Made by a program: the position numbers and the translations under genes
Assembly (NCBI GenBank): GCA_000499405.2
Contig: HG738137.1
Coordinates: 27,835,756 to 27,899,755, forward strand
From: Onchocerca volvulus
Lineage: Eukaryota > Nematoda > Chromadorea > Rhabditida > Onchocercidae
Direction of reading: 5' to 3'
Length of the DNA stretch: 64,000 bases
In this document: positions 63,054-64,000 of the stretch, piece after piece
Layout: every line of letters starts with the position of its first letter
Position numbering within the stretch: the stretch's first letter is position 1
The notes under the pieces: model-generated
Database searches by the model: none
What the model was told of the DNA's origin: nothing
The model's input: the letters and a program-made list of their open reading frames with translations, nothing else

Positions 63054-63056
63054 CAG
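63054..63056 (+). promoter_or_regulatory. Candidate SL trans-splice acceptor, PSTK
   Basis: TTTTTTTCAG lies 67 nt upstream of the ATG at 63124. The leader contains ATG ATG TAG (63085-63093) and an ATG at 63119 that overlaps the main start. Confidence 0.5.
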
Positions 63057-63123
63057 GATTTATAGGTTAATCAGCCCTGGTTAGATGATGTAGCTTCCTT
63101 ATTACATTCATCATTTCAATGAA

Positions 63124-63969
63124 ATGGCTATAGTTTTGCTGATGGGTATGCCTGGTTCCGGCAAAACATATTTGTGCAGGGAATTGAAGGCAAAGCTTGG
63201 CAATGAAATTTGCGTCACTTTCTCGTATGATGATATTTTCAATGATGATGGTTTCATGGAATATTTATGGGGTGAAGAATATTCCAATAGAAATGTGCTG
63301 CAACTATATGGCTTGGATGAGAACAGAAGTGCTCGCAGTGAACGAAAAAGATGTGAAAATCGAATACGGGAATTCTTGAAAGCACAATTATCCGTTGAAG
63401 ATAATATACCTATGGTAGTTGTGATAGATGATATATTTTACTTAAAAAGTATGAGAAGGCCATTTCGGAGAATGTCAACAATGTTTCATCTTCCATATTT
63501 AGTCGTGTTAGTAGATGTACCAGTTGCTACAGCTTTAGCACGAAATTTGCAACGTCCTGAGAAATTTCGCATTCCGGAATCTACGATTCGAAAAATTCAC
63601 GAAAAAATGGAATTACCATCAACAGATGATGGCAACTTTTTCATTTATCAATCAACAGATAATTTGAAATTATTAATTGAACATATCCATTGCATTAGAC
63701 GAAAAATGAATTTACGTGATACATCAAAGAATGTTAGTTCAATGATACCTGCAAAAGACGAGAAGACATCATCGAAAGATGAGAAATGGATGAAATTAGA
63801 GCTCGATCTACGAAGATGTGTCAGTGAATTGATCCATGAAAAAGATGCCAATAAAGATGGCATTGTATTAGTCAAAATAAAGAAAAATCTGTATTGGAAG
63901 ATACGGAAAAAGAATGCAATTAACTGGGATATGCAAGAATTAAAGAATATTTTGTGGGAAGAACTTCAG
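63124..63969 (+). CDS. pstk: L-seryl-tRNA(Sec) kinase, 5' exon (partial, continues beyond window)
   Basis: A single long exon of 282 codons ending at CAG|GTTTGA near the window edge. PSTK phosphorylates Ser-tRNA(Sec), the step before SepSecS converts it to selenocysteinyl-tRNA. The Walker A loop is GMPGSGKT at residues 8-15. FSYDDIF follows at about 35-41, and the Walker B-like VVVIDDIFYLKSMRR lies at about 98-112. VVLVDVPVATALARN and RIPESTIRKIHEKMELP then match the human LFLDCPLETCLQRN and PPETIHLMRRKLEKP stretches. A charged linker (about 200-222) precedes a C-terminal helical part (LDLRRCVSELIHE). Kti12 is the nearest alternative, but the YxDD and DDIFY arrangement favours PSTK. It lies about 0.5 kb downstream of UAP56 on the same strand. 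Confidence 0.85.
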
Positions 63970-64000
63970 GTTTGACAATTAATTATCTAATGAAATAATT

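Overview
The window is AT-rich nuclear DNA from a nematode, most likely a clade III (spirurid or filarial-type) species. Four lines of evidence support this: intron-dense genes with TTTTCAG-type acceptors, candidate spliced-leader acceptors a short way upstream of start codons, proteins that read as nematode orthologues, and very AT-rich, homopolymer-rich spacers. There is no bacterial gene organisation. The species cannot be fixed from the sequence alone.

Layout. 1-4203 (minus strand): the 5' half of a glutamate carboxypeptidase II / NAALADase-type M28 membrane peptidase, running off the left edge. 4204-27927: about 24 kb with no gene I can name. It holds diverged repeats, minisatellites, two foldback or TIR elements, one short Helitron-like element and, at 16.4-20.7 kb, a minus-strand tract of decayed or unrecognised coding exons with a duplicated block. 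27928-43204 (plus): a 13-exon AMP-activated protein kinase gamma subunit whose 7.7 kb third intron carries a 3.1 kb Helitron. 43205-50920: spacer with repeats. 50924-57979 (plus): mitochondrial glutamate dehydrogenase in 10 exons, with a 2.6 kb Helitron in intron 5. 58492-62608 (plus): the DECD-box RNA helicase UAP56/DDX39 (hel-1 type), 10 exons. 63057-right edge (plus): the first exon of an L-seryl-tRNA(Sec) kinase (PSTK).

The five recognisable genes are ordinary nuclear housekeeping or regulatory genes: energy sensing (AMPK gamma), glutamate oxidation (GDH), mRNA export and splicing (UAP56), selenocysteine synthesis (PSTK) and extracellular peptide trimming (GCPII-like). No pathway links them, though UAP56 and PSTK are close enough on one strand to be a candidate operon pair. 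All exon joins given were checked by hand for phase.

The most distinctive structure is a Helitron family present at six loci. The two long copies begin with TC, end in CTRR and sit between A and T, as Helitrons do. They also carry long, mutually inverted terminal sequences. Other points worth checking are a GC-AG intron in the peptidase, a 46-nt poison-type exon and a 30-nt cassette exon in AMPK gamma, possible poison exons in the largest UAP56 intron, and a phase-consistent unrecognised minus-strand gene at 19.3-20.2 kb that is broken by one frameshift.
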